Shown here: positions 50,000-56,870 of the stretch, piece by piece
Layout: each line of letters opens with the position of its first letter
How positions within the stretch are numbered: position 1 is the first letter of the stretch
DNA from: an uncultured Collinsella sp.
Lineage (GTDB): Bacteria > Actinomycetota > Coriobacteriia > Coriobacteriales > Coriobacteriaceae
NCBI GenBank assembly: GCA_902479095.1
Contig: CABSNL010000007.1
Span: 1 to 56,870, forward strand
Reading direction: 5' to 3'
Length of the DNA stretch: 56,870 bases
The notes under the pieces: generated by a model
Told to the model about the DNA's origin: nothing
Databases searched by the model: none
What the model saw: only the letters and a program-made list of their open reading frames with translations
Program-made: the position numbers and the translations under genes

Positions 50000-51004
50000 A
50001 TGGCCGCTGTTAAAAAATCGGTATCCGTCAAAGACGTGGCGCGCCTCGCGGGCGTCTCGGAGCAGACAGTCTCGCGTACGGTGCACGATTCGCCCAGCGT
50101 GCGCCCCGAGACCAAGGAGCGCGTGCGTGCCGCCATGCGCGAGCTGGGGTATCGCCCCAATTTTGCCGGTCGATCGCTGCGTCGCGGTAAGTTTAAGACC
50201 GTCGGCGTCGCCATGTTCAATATTACCGGCACCGGCAACCTCGACCGTATGGAGGGCTTTGCCGCCGCCGCCGATAAGCACGGCTATGCCATCACTCTCA
50301 CTAAAGTAGACGGGCATCCGTATACCCTCGAGGGCGCATCGTCACGCATGAGCGCGCTGCCGGTAGACGGTATGGTCGTGATCATGAACCGCATGCCGGC
50401 GGACTTTGGAACCTTCGAGCCGCTGCCCGGCATGCAGACGGTGCTCGTTACGATGTTGGAGCACCCGCTCTGTTCAACGGTCGATAACGACCAGTTCGAT
50501 TGCTCGCGTCAAGTTGTCGAGTACTTGCTGGGGCGGGGGCACAAGACTGTGCACTTTATCTCATGCCCCGAGCGCTCGCTTTCGGGCATGCGGCGCGAGG
50601 AAGGCTGGCGCGAGACATTGCGCGCGCATGGCATTGAGCCCCCGCAGCTCGTGCGCGGCGACTGGACGGCACAGAGCGGATATGCCGCAGGCCAGGCTCT
50701 GGCGGATGATCCGACCTGTACTGCCATCTATGCCTCCAACGATGCCATGGCATATGGCTGCATTCGCGGGCTCGAGTCGCGCGGAAAGCACGTGCCCGAG
50801 GATGTGAGCGTGGTGGGTGTTGATGACAGCTTGGGCGATATCGTGCCCGATTGTCGCCTGGCCACGGTGCGCTTTGACAACAAGCGCGTCGGCATGTGGG
50901 CGGTTGACAAGATTGCCGGCGCTGAGGGCGTTGAACCCGGTGTGGAGCACATGCTGTTTCCGGGCGTGCTCGTCGAGGGCGATACGGTGCGCGATTGGCA
51001 CTAG
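50000..51004 (+). CDS. LacI-family regulator, cassette 3
   Basis: The 334-residue protein has a LacI HTH (VKDVARLAGVSEQTVSRTVH) and a sensor domain with GDWTAQSGYAAG and VSVVGVDDSLGDI. It diverges from lacE3-lacG3, with two operator copies in the shared interval and one at its own 5' end. The start at ATG 50000 follows GAAAG. The HTH recognition helix differs from the other two LacI proteins (SEQTVSRTVH versus SRQTVSRVVN and SLKTVSRVIN), in line with their different operators. Confidence 0.9.
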   Translation: MAAVKKSVSVKDVARLAGVSEQTVSRTVHDSPSVRPETKERVRAAMRELGYRPNFAGRSLRRGKFKTVGVAMFNITGTGNLDRMEGFAAAADKHGYAITLTKVDGHPYTLEGASSRMSALPVDGMVVIMNRMPADFGTFEPLPGMQTVLVTMLEHPLCSTVDNDQFDCSRQVVEYLLGRGHKTVHFISCPERSLSGMRREEGWRETLRAHGIEPPQLVRGDWTAQSGYAAGQALADDPTCTAIYASNDAMAYGCIRGLESRGKHVPEDVSVVGVDDSLGDIVPDCRLATVRFDNKRVGMWAVDKIAGAEGVEPGVEHMLFPGVLVEGDTVRDWH

Positions 51005-51064
51005 GGCGCGGGTCTGTTTGGGTTGCCGCTAATTGTGTTCGATATTGTTTAAATTGGTTTAAAA

Positions 51065-51094
51065 ACCGTTCACGGGCAAAAATTGACCGTTCAT
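51065..51094 (-). promoter_or_regulatory. LytTR-like direct-repeat site upstream of lacF (inverted orientation)
   Basis: ACCGTTCAC, 12 bp, ACCGTTCAT: the same 21-bp direct repeat as the other sites but on the opposite strand. It lies 125 bases before the EIIA start. Confidence 0.55.
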
Positions 51095-51218
51095 AGCTTG
51101 AAATTACGTTTTGCGCTGTTCTTTTTTGTTTGAATGTTAATGTTTCTGCCATACAGAACGCAGCGCGTATGCCCGGACGCGATGCTCTCCATTGGTTCAT
51201 ATGTGAAAGGAACGCAAT

Positions 51219-51557
51219 ATGGCAACCAAAGAAGAAATCTCGATGGTTGGATTCGAGATTGTCGCATACGCAGGTGACGCCCAGACCGATCTGCTTGCAG
51301 CGCTCGATGCTGCTCGCGAGGGTGATTTTGAGAAGGCCGAACAGCTGCACAAGGATGCCAGCGATGCACTTATCGGCGCCCACGACACGCAGACCAAGCT
51401 GCTTTCGCAGGAGGCCGGCGGTGGCGAGATGGAGATGACCTTCATCATGGCCCATGCTCAGGACACTCTCATGACCACCATGATCCTGGAGAAGCAGGCC
51501 CGCTTTACCATCGATGCCTACAAGCGCATCGCTGAGCTCGAGGCCAAGCTCGCCTAA
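51219..51557 (+). CDS. lacF: PTS lactose-family EIIA (LacF type), shared by the three EIICB
   Basis: This 112-residue helical EIIA transfers phosphate from HPr to LacE. The phosphoryl histidine is H79 in FIMAHAQDTLM. The trimer-forming helices are recognisable (EEISMVGFEIVAYAGDAQ near the N-terminus). It is the only lactose-type EIIA in the window and is not fused to any EIICB, so it probably serves all three. GAAAGGAACG precedes the ATG. A strong terminator follows. Confidence 0.92.
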   Translation: MATKEEISMVGFEIVAYAGDAQTDLLAALDAAREGDFEKAEQLHKDASDALIGAHDTQTKLLSQEAGGGEMEMTFIMAHAQDTLMTTMILEKQARFTIDAYKRIAELEAKLA

Positions 51558-51584
51558 CGAGCCCTCACAACCAAGTCCCCTTCC

Positions 51585-51619
51585 AAAAGCCCTGCCGTTA
51601 CCCGCGGCAGGGCTTTTTC
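51585..51619 (+). terminator. Terminator of lacF
   Basis: AAAAGCCCTGCCG pairs with CGGCAGGGCTTTT and is followed by further T residues. Confidence 0.9.
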
Positions 51620-51648
51620 TGTCCTCCTCCCCGCAACTCATCCCGAGA

Positions 51649-51697
51649 TAGTCATTGGGGACGTTCTTAAACGACTAGTCATTGGGGACAGTCTTGG
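51649..51697. repeat. REP-like element, GGGACGTTC family (copy 3)
   Basis: ATAGTCATTGGGGACGTTC and CTAGTCATTGGGGACAGTC occur in tandem, matching the words in copy 2. No full hairpin is completed here, so it looks like a partial copy. Confidence 0.6.
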
Positions 51698-51783
51698 TGC
51701 GCTCCGTTCGTCCTCCCGTTCGGTTTTTCGCTGGGTGGGTATACTTCCATCCGCAATACAGGCCGGACTGAGGAGGTATCCAA

Positions 51784-52815
51784 ATGCCGGATAACGGGTC
51801 AATACAAAAAAGAGACGCGCACGAGATGGCTCATGGGCGTCCTGTCCAGATAACCGAGCACACGACGGTAACCGAGCTGCAGCCCAGTCTGTCCGATGTC
51901 GTGTGCGCAAACAAAAAGCTGCAGATTGGCTTTATCGTTGCGCTCGTGGTCCTGGCGCTGCTGTCGGGCTTTGTAGCTCGTCCGCATTTCGCCGATACCA
52001 AAACTTGGGACTCCACCATCGAGGTCATCGACCAAAAGAAGGGTAACGTACTGGCGCTCACGGCTTCATGCGTGGCGCTGTCTGCGGGCATTACCGCGCT
52101 GCCGGGTGATACGGGAACGCCGGTTGCCGAGCAGCTCGCGCAGCTTTCAGGCAACCTTGGTATCGTGCTTGCCGTGCTCTACCTAGAGAAATACCTGCTA
52201 ACCATTTTGTGGTCGGTTGGCCTGGGCATCTTAATCCCGTTTGCGTTGGTGCTCTTTGCGGTGTCGCTCGGCATTCACGGGCGCTGGAGCACGAGCGCTG
52301 TCCTGCGCCGTGTGGCGACGCGCGTGCTGGTGGTTGCCGTGATCGGCATGGCGCTCGTGCCCGCGAGCGTATGGGTGTCGCAGAAGGTCGATGAAACGTA
52401 TCGCGTAAGTATTGAGCAAGCTGAGCAAAAGGCTGCGGACGCTGCGGACGCGGCCGACACCACGGACAAGCCAGCCGAGACCAGCTCAAAATCGAACAAG
52501 AAAAAATCCGAGGCCACGGAGTCCAAAAACGTGCTCGAGCAGTTGACTGATGGGGCATCGAGCCTTGTTACGTCGGTGACCAGCGGCGCCAAGCAGATGA
52601 CCGATGAGATTGTGCGGCAGGTGACCGATCTGATTGAAGGCGTCATCGTGATGATCGTGACTTCGTGCGTTATCCCGCTGCTGGTGCTCGTGGCGTTCCT
52701 GTGGCTGGGACACGTACTGCTGGGAATCGATATTTCCGGCCCGGCGAACTATTTGACGGGCCGTTTTCTGAGTGTTCCGTCCAAGCACGCCAAAAAGGGT
52801 GGGCAGTCCGAGTAG
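51784..52815 (+). CDS. Membrane protein of unknown function
   Basis: The 343-residue product has hydrophobic spans at about residues 47-66, 117-160 (two helices), 178-200 and 285-315. A hydrophilic, Ala/Lys/Ser-rich coiled stretch lies between the last two groups (residues ~205-265). No family is recognised. It starts at ATG 51784 after an ideal AGGAGG. It stands alone between lacF and lacA and is not obviously linked to sugar use. Confidence 0.7.
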   Translation: MPDNGSIQKRDAHEMAHGRPVQITEHTTVTELQPSLSDVVCANKKLQIGFIVALVVLALLSGFVARPHFADTKTWDSTIEVIDQKKGNVLALTASCVALSAGITALPGDTGTPVAEQLAQLSGNLGIVLAVLYLEKYLLTILWSVGLGILIPFALVLFAVSLGIHGRWSTSAVLRRVATRVLVVAVIGMALVPASVWVSQKVDETYRVSIEQAEQKAADAADAADTTDKPAETSSKSNKKKSEATESKNVLEQLTDGASSLVTSVTSGAKQMTDEIVRQVTDLIEGVIVMIVTSCVIPLLVLVAFLWLGHVLLGIDISGPANYLTGRFLSVPSKHAKKGGQSE

Positions 52816-52849
52816 CTAAAACAGCTGTATATACCGGGGAATACCGCCG

Positions 52850-52888
52850 AAGGGCGGCCGAGACACGTTCTTGGCCGCCCTTTTGTTT
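52850..52888 (+). terminator. Terminator after the membrane protein gene
   Basis: AAGGGCGGCC and GGCCGCCCTT arms, a 13-base loop and TTTGTTTG. Confidence 0.88.
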
Positions 52889-52921
52889 GTTGAACACATG
52901 GTCGCTACGTCCGCGCCCGGC

Positions 52922-52950
52922 TCAAACGGTCAGCAATCATCCGTGAACGG
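52922..52950 (+). promoter_or_regulatory. LytTR-like direct-repeat site upstream of lacA
   Basis: TCAAACGG and GTGAACGG with 13 bp between, again a 21-bp period. It lies about 170 bases before the lacA start, upstream of the candidate LacR operators. Confidence 0.58.
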
Positions 52951-52952
52951 TA

Positions 52953-53028
52953 TTTGTTCAAAAAAGAACAAAGATAAACAAATAGTTGTTGCAGTTACTG
53001 TTCGAATGTGTTCAAATAAACATGAACA
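52953..53028. promoter_or_regulatory. Candidate LacR operators upstream of lacA
   Basis: TTTGTTCAAAAAAGAACAAA (52953-52972) is a perfect 20-bp palindrome. GTTACTGTTCGAATG (52994-53008) matches the word at 33956 before the DeoR gene. TGTTC...GAACA (53009-53028) is a second dyad. Confidence 0.55.
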
Positions 53029-53122
53029 GTGAAGAACCGCACATTCAGATGCCCGGACCTGAACGCGATTCAACACTTCCAAACAGAAACTACGCACCTG
53101 CGTATCTCTCAAGGAGGATGTC

Positions 53123-53551
53123 ATGAGGGTTGTAATCGCTTCCGATGCCGACGGTATGTCGATGAAGGAGTCCATCAAGGAGATGCTCATCGCCGACGGT
53201 CACGAGGTCGTCGACTATTCCGAGACCCCTGCCGTGGACTTTGTCGATTCCGCGACCGCCGTTGCCAAGGACCTGCTGGAGCACAAGGATTCCCAGGGCT
53301 TCGCATTCGATAAGTACGGCGTCGGCTCCTATATGGCCGCCGTCAAGATCAAGGGCATGGTCGTCGCCAACATTTCCGACGAGCGTTCCGCCTACATGAC
53401 CCGCGAGCACAACGGCTCGCGCATGGTCACCATGGGCCCGGGCGTTGTGGGCACCGAGGTCGCCAAGAAGATCGCCCGCGAGTTCCTGCGCGCCCAGTAC
53501 GCCGGCGGCCGTCACCAGATCCGTGTCGACATGCTCAACAAGATGGCCTAA
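53123..53551 (+). CDS. lacA: Galactose-6-phosphate isomerase subunit LacA
   Basis: LacA and LacB form the isomerase converting galactose-6-phosphate to tagatose-6-phosphate. The 142-residue protein has the RpiB/LacAB fold, with ASDADGMSMKESIKEML at the start and FDKYGVGSYMAA where LacB has its catalytic Cys loop. That absence is normal for LacA. AGGAGG precedes the ATG. lacB follows after 63 bases. Confidence 0.92.
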   Translation: MRVVIASDADGMSMKESIKEMLIADGHEVVDYSETPAVDFVDSATAVAKDLLEHKDSQGFAFDKYGVGSYMAAVKIKGMVVANISDERSAYMTREHNGSRMVTMGPGVVGTEVAKKIAREFLRAQYAGGRHQIRVDMLNKMA

Positions 53552-53614
53552 CGAGAGCCACCGAGAACTCGAACTTCTACCTCAACTTGTGAATTCAGAC
53601 GAAAGGACGTTCTG

Positions 53615-54139
53615 ATGAAGAAGACCATCGCAATCGGTTGCGACCATATCGTTACGGACGAGAAGATCTATCTGGCCGACCGCCTGGAGCAGGCTGGCTA
53701 CAAGGTGCTCGACTGCGGCACCTACAGCCACACCCGTACGCACTATCCCATCTACGGTAAGGCCGTGGGCGAGGCTGTTGCCAGCGGCAAGGCCGACTTT
53801 GGCGTGGCCCTGTGTGGCACCGGCATCGGCATCACCAACGCCGTCAACAAGGTTCCCGGCGCCCGCTGCGCCCTGGTCCGCGACATGACCTCTGCCCTGT
53901 ATGCCCGTCGCGAGCTCAACGCCAACATCGTGGGCTTTGGCGGCAAGATCACCGGCGAGTTCCTGATGGCCGATATCATGCTTGCCTTCCTGGAGGAGCC
54001 CTACGAGAAGACCCCCGAGCACGATGCCCTGATCGCCAAGATCGATGCCTGCAATAAGGCCGACGCCGAGGCTCAGGCTGACCCGCACTTCTTTGACGAG
54101 TTCCTCGAGAAGTGGGACCGCGGCGAATACCATGATTAG
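53615..54139 (+). CDS. lacB: Galactose-6-phosphate isomerase subunit LacB
   Basis: The 174-residue protein has the LacB/RpiB active-site features: GCDHIV near the N-terminus, the catalytic Cys loop LCGTGIGI, and the NANIVGFGGKIT segment. With LacA it makes tagatose-6-phosphate. The start follows GAAAGGACG. The operon would continue into the damaged epimerase gene and lacC2. Confidence 0.93.
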   Translation: MKKTIAIGCDHIVTDEKIYLADRLEQAGYKVLDCGTYSHTRTHYPIYGKAVGEAVASGKADFGVALCGTGIGITNAVNKVPGARCALVRDMTSALYARRELNANIVGFGGKITGEFLMADIMLAFLEEPYEKTPEHDALIAKIDACNKADAEAQADPHFFDEFLEKWDRGEYHD

Positions 54140-54342
54140 CGGGTATCCGGCGTAATTAACTAGTCCGTTTACGGCTCGCGTTTCTGTGATGGGGCGCGGG
54201 CCGGTTTTCTATCAGCCCAATTGGCCCAGCGGGCTGGACGTGCATTGTTCTTTTGTTTGCGGCGCTGCCTCATTACCTTTCTGCTAAAGGCACGACGTTC
54301 ACAATGGATCGTGCGAGATGATATGTGAAGGAGAAGATTCCC

Positions 54343-55224
54343 ATGGAGTTTGTTCTTGATAACGGCTCTGTCCGCATTGCGTTGAGCACGGCTGGCGGAT
54401 CGTTCACTTCTATTACGGCCAACGGCCGTGAGTACCTGTGACAGGGTGACCCGGCGGTCTGGTCGGGCCAGGCACCCATTTGTTTCCCGATCTGCGGCGG
54501 CGTTCGTGACGGTCGCGCAATGACCATGGGCGGCCGCGAGGTTAAGCTCGCCCGTCACGGCTTTGCTCGCAAACAGGAGTGGAAGCTCGAGGAGCAGGGC
54601 GACAACATGGTCGCGCTGAGCCTAAGCTCTGCCGACCATGCCGAGTTGCTCGAGCAGTACCCGTATCCGTTTAAGATCGTTGCTCGTTACACGATCGATG
54701 CGGCTAAGGTGGCCGTGTCGTACGAGGTGACCAATGAGGGCACCGAGGACATGCCGTTCTTTGTGGGTGGCCACCCTGGCTTTAAGTGCCCGCTTGACGA
54801 GGGCGAGTCCTATGACGACTACGAGCTCCATTTTGATCAGCGCGAGGCCGCCGAGCTCTGTACTGCCGTTCCTTCGACGGGTCTGATTGATGTTGAGCAT
54901 CGCAGCAAGAACCCCATGATCGACCAGAACCTGCCGCTGACCCACGAGCTCTTCGACTTCGCGGAGACCATCTTTGACGTGCTCGAGAGCCGCGTGGTTA
55001 CGCTGACCAAGAAGACCGAGGACAAGGGCGTGCGCCTGACGTTCCCCGATATGCCGTACCTGATTGTGTGGAGCAAGCCCGAGGGCGACTTTGTGGCCGT
55101 GGAACCGTGGGGCGGCCTGTCCACCTGCTCCGACGAGGACGATATTCTGGAGCACAAGCGCGGCTGCCTGGTGGCCAAGCCGGGGGAGACCGTCACCCGC
55201 GGCTTTGAGATCGAGATCCTTTAA
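54343..55224 (+). pseudogene. Aldose 1-epimerase family protein, copy 2, interrupted by TGA
   Basis: From ATG 54343 (with GAAGGAGAAG upstream) the reading frame encodes a close homologue of the epimerase at 29050 over its whole length. Codon 33 is TGA (54439-54441), exactly where copy 1 has Trp in REYLWQGDP. No frameshift is seen. Without readthrough only 32 residues are made; re-initiation at ATG 54520 would yield 234 residues but lacks a clear ribosome site. A nonsense mutation or sequencing error is likely. The intact remainder suggests a recent event. Confidence 0.88.
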
Positions 55225-55279
55225 CGAGCTATCGTATGTTTGGGGCCGCGCGTGTCGTGCCCCGGAACAGGAGTTCAAT

Positions 55280-56215
55280 ATGATTCTGACCGTTACCATG
55301 AACCCGTCGATTGATACGCGCTATCAGCTCGACAAGTTGATCATCGACGACGTGAACCGCGTGACGCCCGAAAAGACCGCTGGCGGCAAGGGCCTCAACG
55401 TGAGCCGCGTGCTGCTGCAGCTGGGCGACGACGTGCTCGCGACCGGTCTGCTCGGCGGCCACATGGGTGCCTATATGGCCGAGCTCATGGATGCCGATGG
55501 CGTCAAGAACGACTTTGTGCCCATCGCCGGTGAGACGCGCATTTGCCTGAATATTCTGCACGAGGGTAATCAGACCGAGCTTTTGGAGAGCGGCCCGCAG
55601 ATCGCCCCGGCCGAGCTCGAGGCCTTTACGGCCAAGTTTGCCGAGCTCGCAGCGAAGGCGGACGTTGTGACGCTTTCGGGCTCGCTGCCGCGTGGCGTCG
55701 ATGCTGGCTACTATGCCGAGCTCGTCAAGATCGCCGAGGAGGCGGGCGCCAAGGTGCTGCTCGATACCTCGGGCGCATCGCTGGAGGCCGCGCTGGAGTC
55801 CGACGCTAAGCCTGAGCTCGTAAAGCCCAACCTGACCGAGATTAACGGCCTGCTGGGTACGTCCTTTACGACCGATGATGTCGATGCCCTGCGCGAGGCG
55901 CTCGCCGCCGATGACCGCTTTGCCGGTATTCCCTGGGTTGTCGTTTCGATGGGCGCTGCCGGTTCGGTGGGCTTCCATGAGGGTCGTGCGTTCCGCGCCA
56001 AGACGCCCGCGATTGCGGCTGTGAACGCGACGGGTTCCGGCGACTCGACCATCGCCGGCTTTGCGCATGCCATTGCTGCTGGCGCCGACGACGTCACGGT
56101 GCTCAAGACCGCCAATGCCTGTGGCAAGCTCAACGCCATGGATCCCAAGACCGGCCACCTGGTCATGGATCGCTGGGACGAGGTCTACAACAGCGTTGAA
56201 GTAACGGAGCTTTAG
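55280..56215 (+). CDS. lacC: Tagatose-6-phosphate kinase (LacC type, PfkB family), copy 2
   Basis: This 311-residue protein is a close paralogue of the kinase at 29991 along its entire length. It has TAGGKGLNVSRVL and ATGSGDSTIAGF. Following lacA, lacB and the epimerase copy, it would serve the lactose-derived tagatose-6-phosphate. ATG 55280 has CAGGAG seven bases upstream; a longer in-frame opening starting inside the epimerase gene is not coding. Confidence 0.92.
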   Translation: MILTVTMNPSIDTRYQLDKLIIDDVNRVTPEKTAGGKGLNVSRVLLQLGDDVLATGLLGGHMGAYMAELMDADGVKNDFVPIAGETRICLNILHEGNQTELLESGPQIAPAELEAFTAKFAELAAKADVVTLSGSLPRGVDAGYYAELVKIAEEAGAKVLLDTSGASLEAALESDAKPELVKPNLTEINGLLGTSFTTDDVDALREALAADDRFAGIPWVVVSMGAAGSVGFHEGRAFRAKTPAIAAVNATGSGDSTIAGFAHAIAAGADDVTVLKTANACGKLNAMDPKTGHLVMDRWDEVYNSVEVTEL

Positions 56216-56256
56216 GGTTACGCGGTTTTACCAAACGCCGTAACCAACCGACGCTG

Positions 56257-56356
56257 CGCGGGCCGCATTTGGACAATCTGACGTTCAACTTCAAGGGCGC
56301 GACCAGAAGGTCGGCGCCCTTTCGTTTCACGTCACCTTGTCTCAAATGCGGCCCGC
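56257..56356 (+). terminator. Terminator of lacC2 nested in a larger inverted repeat
   Basis: AAGGGCGCGACC and GGTCGGCGCCCTT (about 56293-56321, one bulge) with a following TTCGTTT form the terminator. Outside it, GCGGGCCGCATTTG (56257-56270) pairs exactly with 56343-56356. Confidence 0.7.
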
Positions 56357-56403
56357 TCGCTGCCGTTGCCAAGACATCGGCGTTGCCTTGCTTCGGGAAT
56401 GCG

Positions 56404-56450
56404 GCAGATGGGGACGTTCTTTTTCTGCCGGCAGTTTGGGACACTCCTTA
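56404..56450. repeat. REP-like element, GGGACGTTC family (copy 4)
   Basis: GATGGGGACGTTCTTTTTCTGCCGGCAGTTTGGGACACTCC shares GGGACGTTC and CTGCCGGCAGTTT with copy 1, but the closing arm is changed, so the hairpin is imperfect. Confidence 0.6.
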
Positions 56451-56472
56451 CGAGACACCCCCTCCACAGCGC

Positions 56473-56868
56473 CTATGCCAGCTTGTCGATTTGCCCAATC
56501 TCCCAGAGCGGAATGTTGACGAGCGTGCCCTCGTCTCTATATGCCGCTAACGATGTTCTCACGCAGCGCTCGAGCTTGAACTTCTCGCAGGCAATCCTCA
56601 GGCTCTTTGCTTTGAGGTTCTCTGCCGCCTTTACCTCGAGCGGAAGCACGGTCCCCGCATGGTCGATGGCAAAGTCAGTCTCTGCATTGCCGGAGGAGGA
56701 TGACCAATACGCGGGAGTTTTGCCTTGGAGCAAAAGCTCCTGTGCGACGTATTGCTCGGTCAGCGAGCCTTTGAACTCCGTAAAAACAGCGGGCCCGTTC
56801 AGAACAATGGCTGGCGAGAGGCCGGAGAGTGCTCCGAGGATGCCGGTGTCGATGCAGAACAGCTTGAA
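56473..56868 (-). CDS. DUF4143-domain ATPase, C-terminal part (truncated by window edge)
   Basis: The frame is open to the right edge and encodes the last ~131 residues of a AAA-type ATPase with a C-terminal DUF4143. Marks are LFCIDTGILGALSGL, SLTEQYVAQELL, and the nuclease-like AETDFAIDHAGTVLPLEVKA pattern. Such proteins are common in gut bacteria and their role is unclear. The N-terminal ATPase lies outside the window. The reading frame runs past the internal ATG at 56733. Confidence 0.85.
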   Translation of the reverse strand, partial: FKLFCIDTGILGALSGLSPAIVLNGPAVFTEFKGSLTEQYVAQELLLQGKTPAYWSSSSGNAETDFAIDHAGTVLPLEVKAAENLKAKSLRIACEKFKLERCVRTSLAAYRDEGTLVNIPLWEIGQIDKLA

Positions 56869-56870
56869 GC

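Noticed and set aside
54439..54441. UGA recoding to Trp or selenocysteine
   Set aside because: TGA is a normal stop elsewhere here (for example in the window's other genes), no SECIS-like hairpin is evident just downstream, and the paralogue has plain TGG.

Overview
The window is high-GC, densely packed bacterial DNA. Family content points to a gut coriobacterium, most likely Collinsella: a TatC/HypA/HypB block, an actinobacterial-style Lys-rich topoisomerase tail, many sugar PTS genes, a GalNAc (aga-type) PTS and a complete lacABC set. The genus is inferred from remembered family patterns, not from a database search.

Layout. (1) 1-11532 is a mostly plus-strand housekeeping run: tat end, tatC, hypA, hypB, archaeal-like topA, a zinc-ribbon membrane protein (minus), tmk, holB, ricT-like PSP1 protein, comF and a DUF559-like protein. 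(2) 11533-12265 is non-coding: a 218-bp element bounded by long inverted repeats (MITE-like), GC-rich hairpins, and a strong promoter leading into about 320 nt of structured leader or ncRNA. The ncRNA sits between comF and hpf/raiA, the context of the raiA RNA motif. (3) 12266-20878 holds a solute-binding lipoprotein, hpf, degV, a 3-hydroxyisobutyrate-type dehydrogenase with a His/Cys-rich tail, a HEAT protein, isocitrate dehydrogenase, a membrane-anchored SurA-like protein and an XRE/DUF2975 pair. (4) 20879-31597 is an amino-sugar region: mannose-family PTS EIIA-YajC-EIIB-EIIC-EIID, GntR regulator, AgaS, NagA, flavodoxin-like protein, aldose epimerase, LacC-type kinase, a nagA remnant and YhcH. 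(5) 31598-36189 holds tRNA-Thr(CGT), a PTS EIIB paralogue whose active-site His is Tyr, galM, a LacR-like DeoR regulator, and fic behind a perfect 32-bp inverted repeat. (6) 36404-51557 holds three cassettes, each a 6-phospho-beta-galactosidase (GH1), a lactose-family EIICB and a divergent LacI regulator. A single lactose-type EIIA gene follows. (7) 51784-56868 holds a membrane protein, lacA, lacB, a second epimerase copy broken by an in-frame TGA, lacC2, and the end of a DUF4143 ATPase.

How it works together. GalNAc or galactosamine enters through the mannose-family PTS and is deacetylated by NagA/AgaA. AgaS then deaminates and isomerises it to tagatose-6-phosphate. Lactose or other beta-galactosides enter through the three LacE proteins with one shared LacF and are cleaved by LacG. 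Galactose-6-phosphate passes through LacAB to tagatose-6-phosphate, and LacC phosphorylates that. The two routes converge on LacC, which is present twice. No tagatose-1,6-bisphosphate aldolase (LacD/KbaY/GatY) is visible here.

The strongest unexplained signals are in the non-coding DNA. Seven intergenic sites carry an 8-9 bp word (GTGAACGG) directly repeated exactly 21 bp apart, the geometry of LytTR-regulator sites; they are spread over the PTS and lac promoters. Arrays of a 57-bp palindrome with an ~80-bp period sit at the junctions of the GH1-EIICB-LacI cassettes. Each LacI has its own variant of a shared operator. A REP-like hairpin family containing GGGACGTTC recurs across the window.
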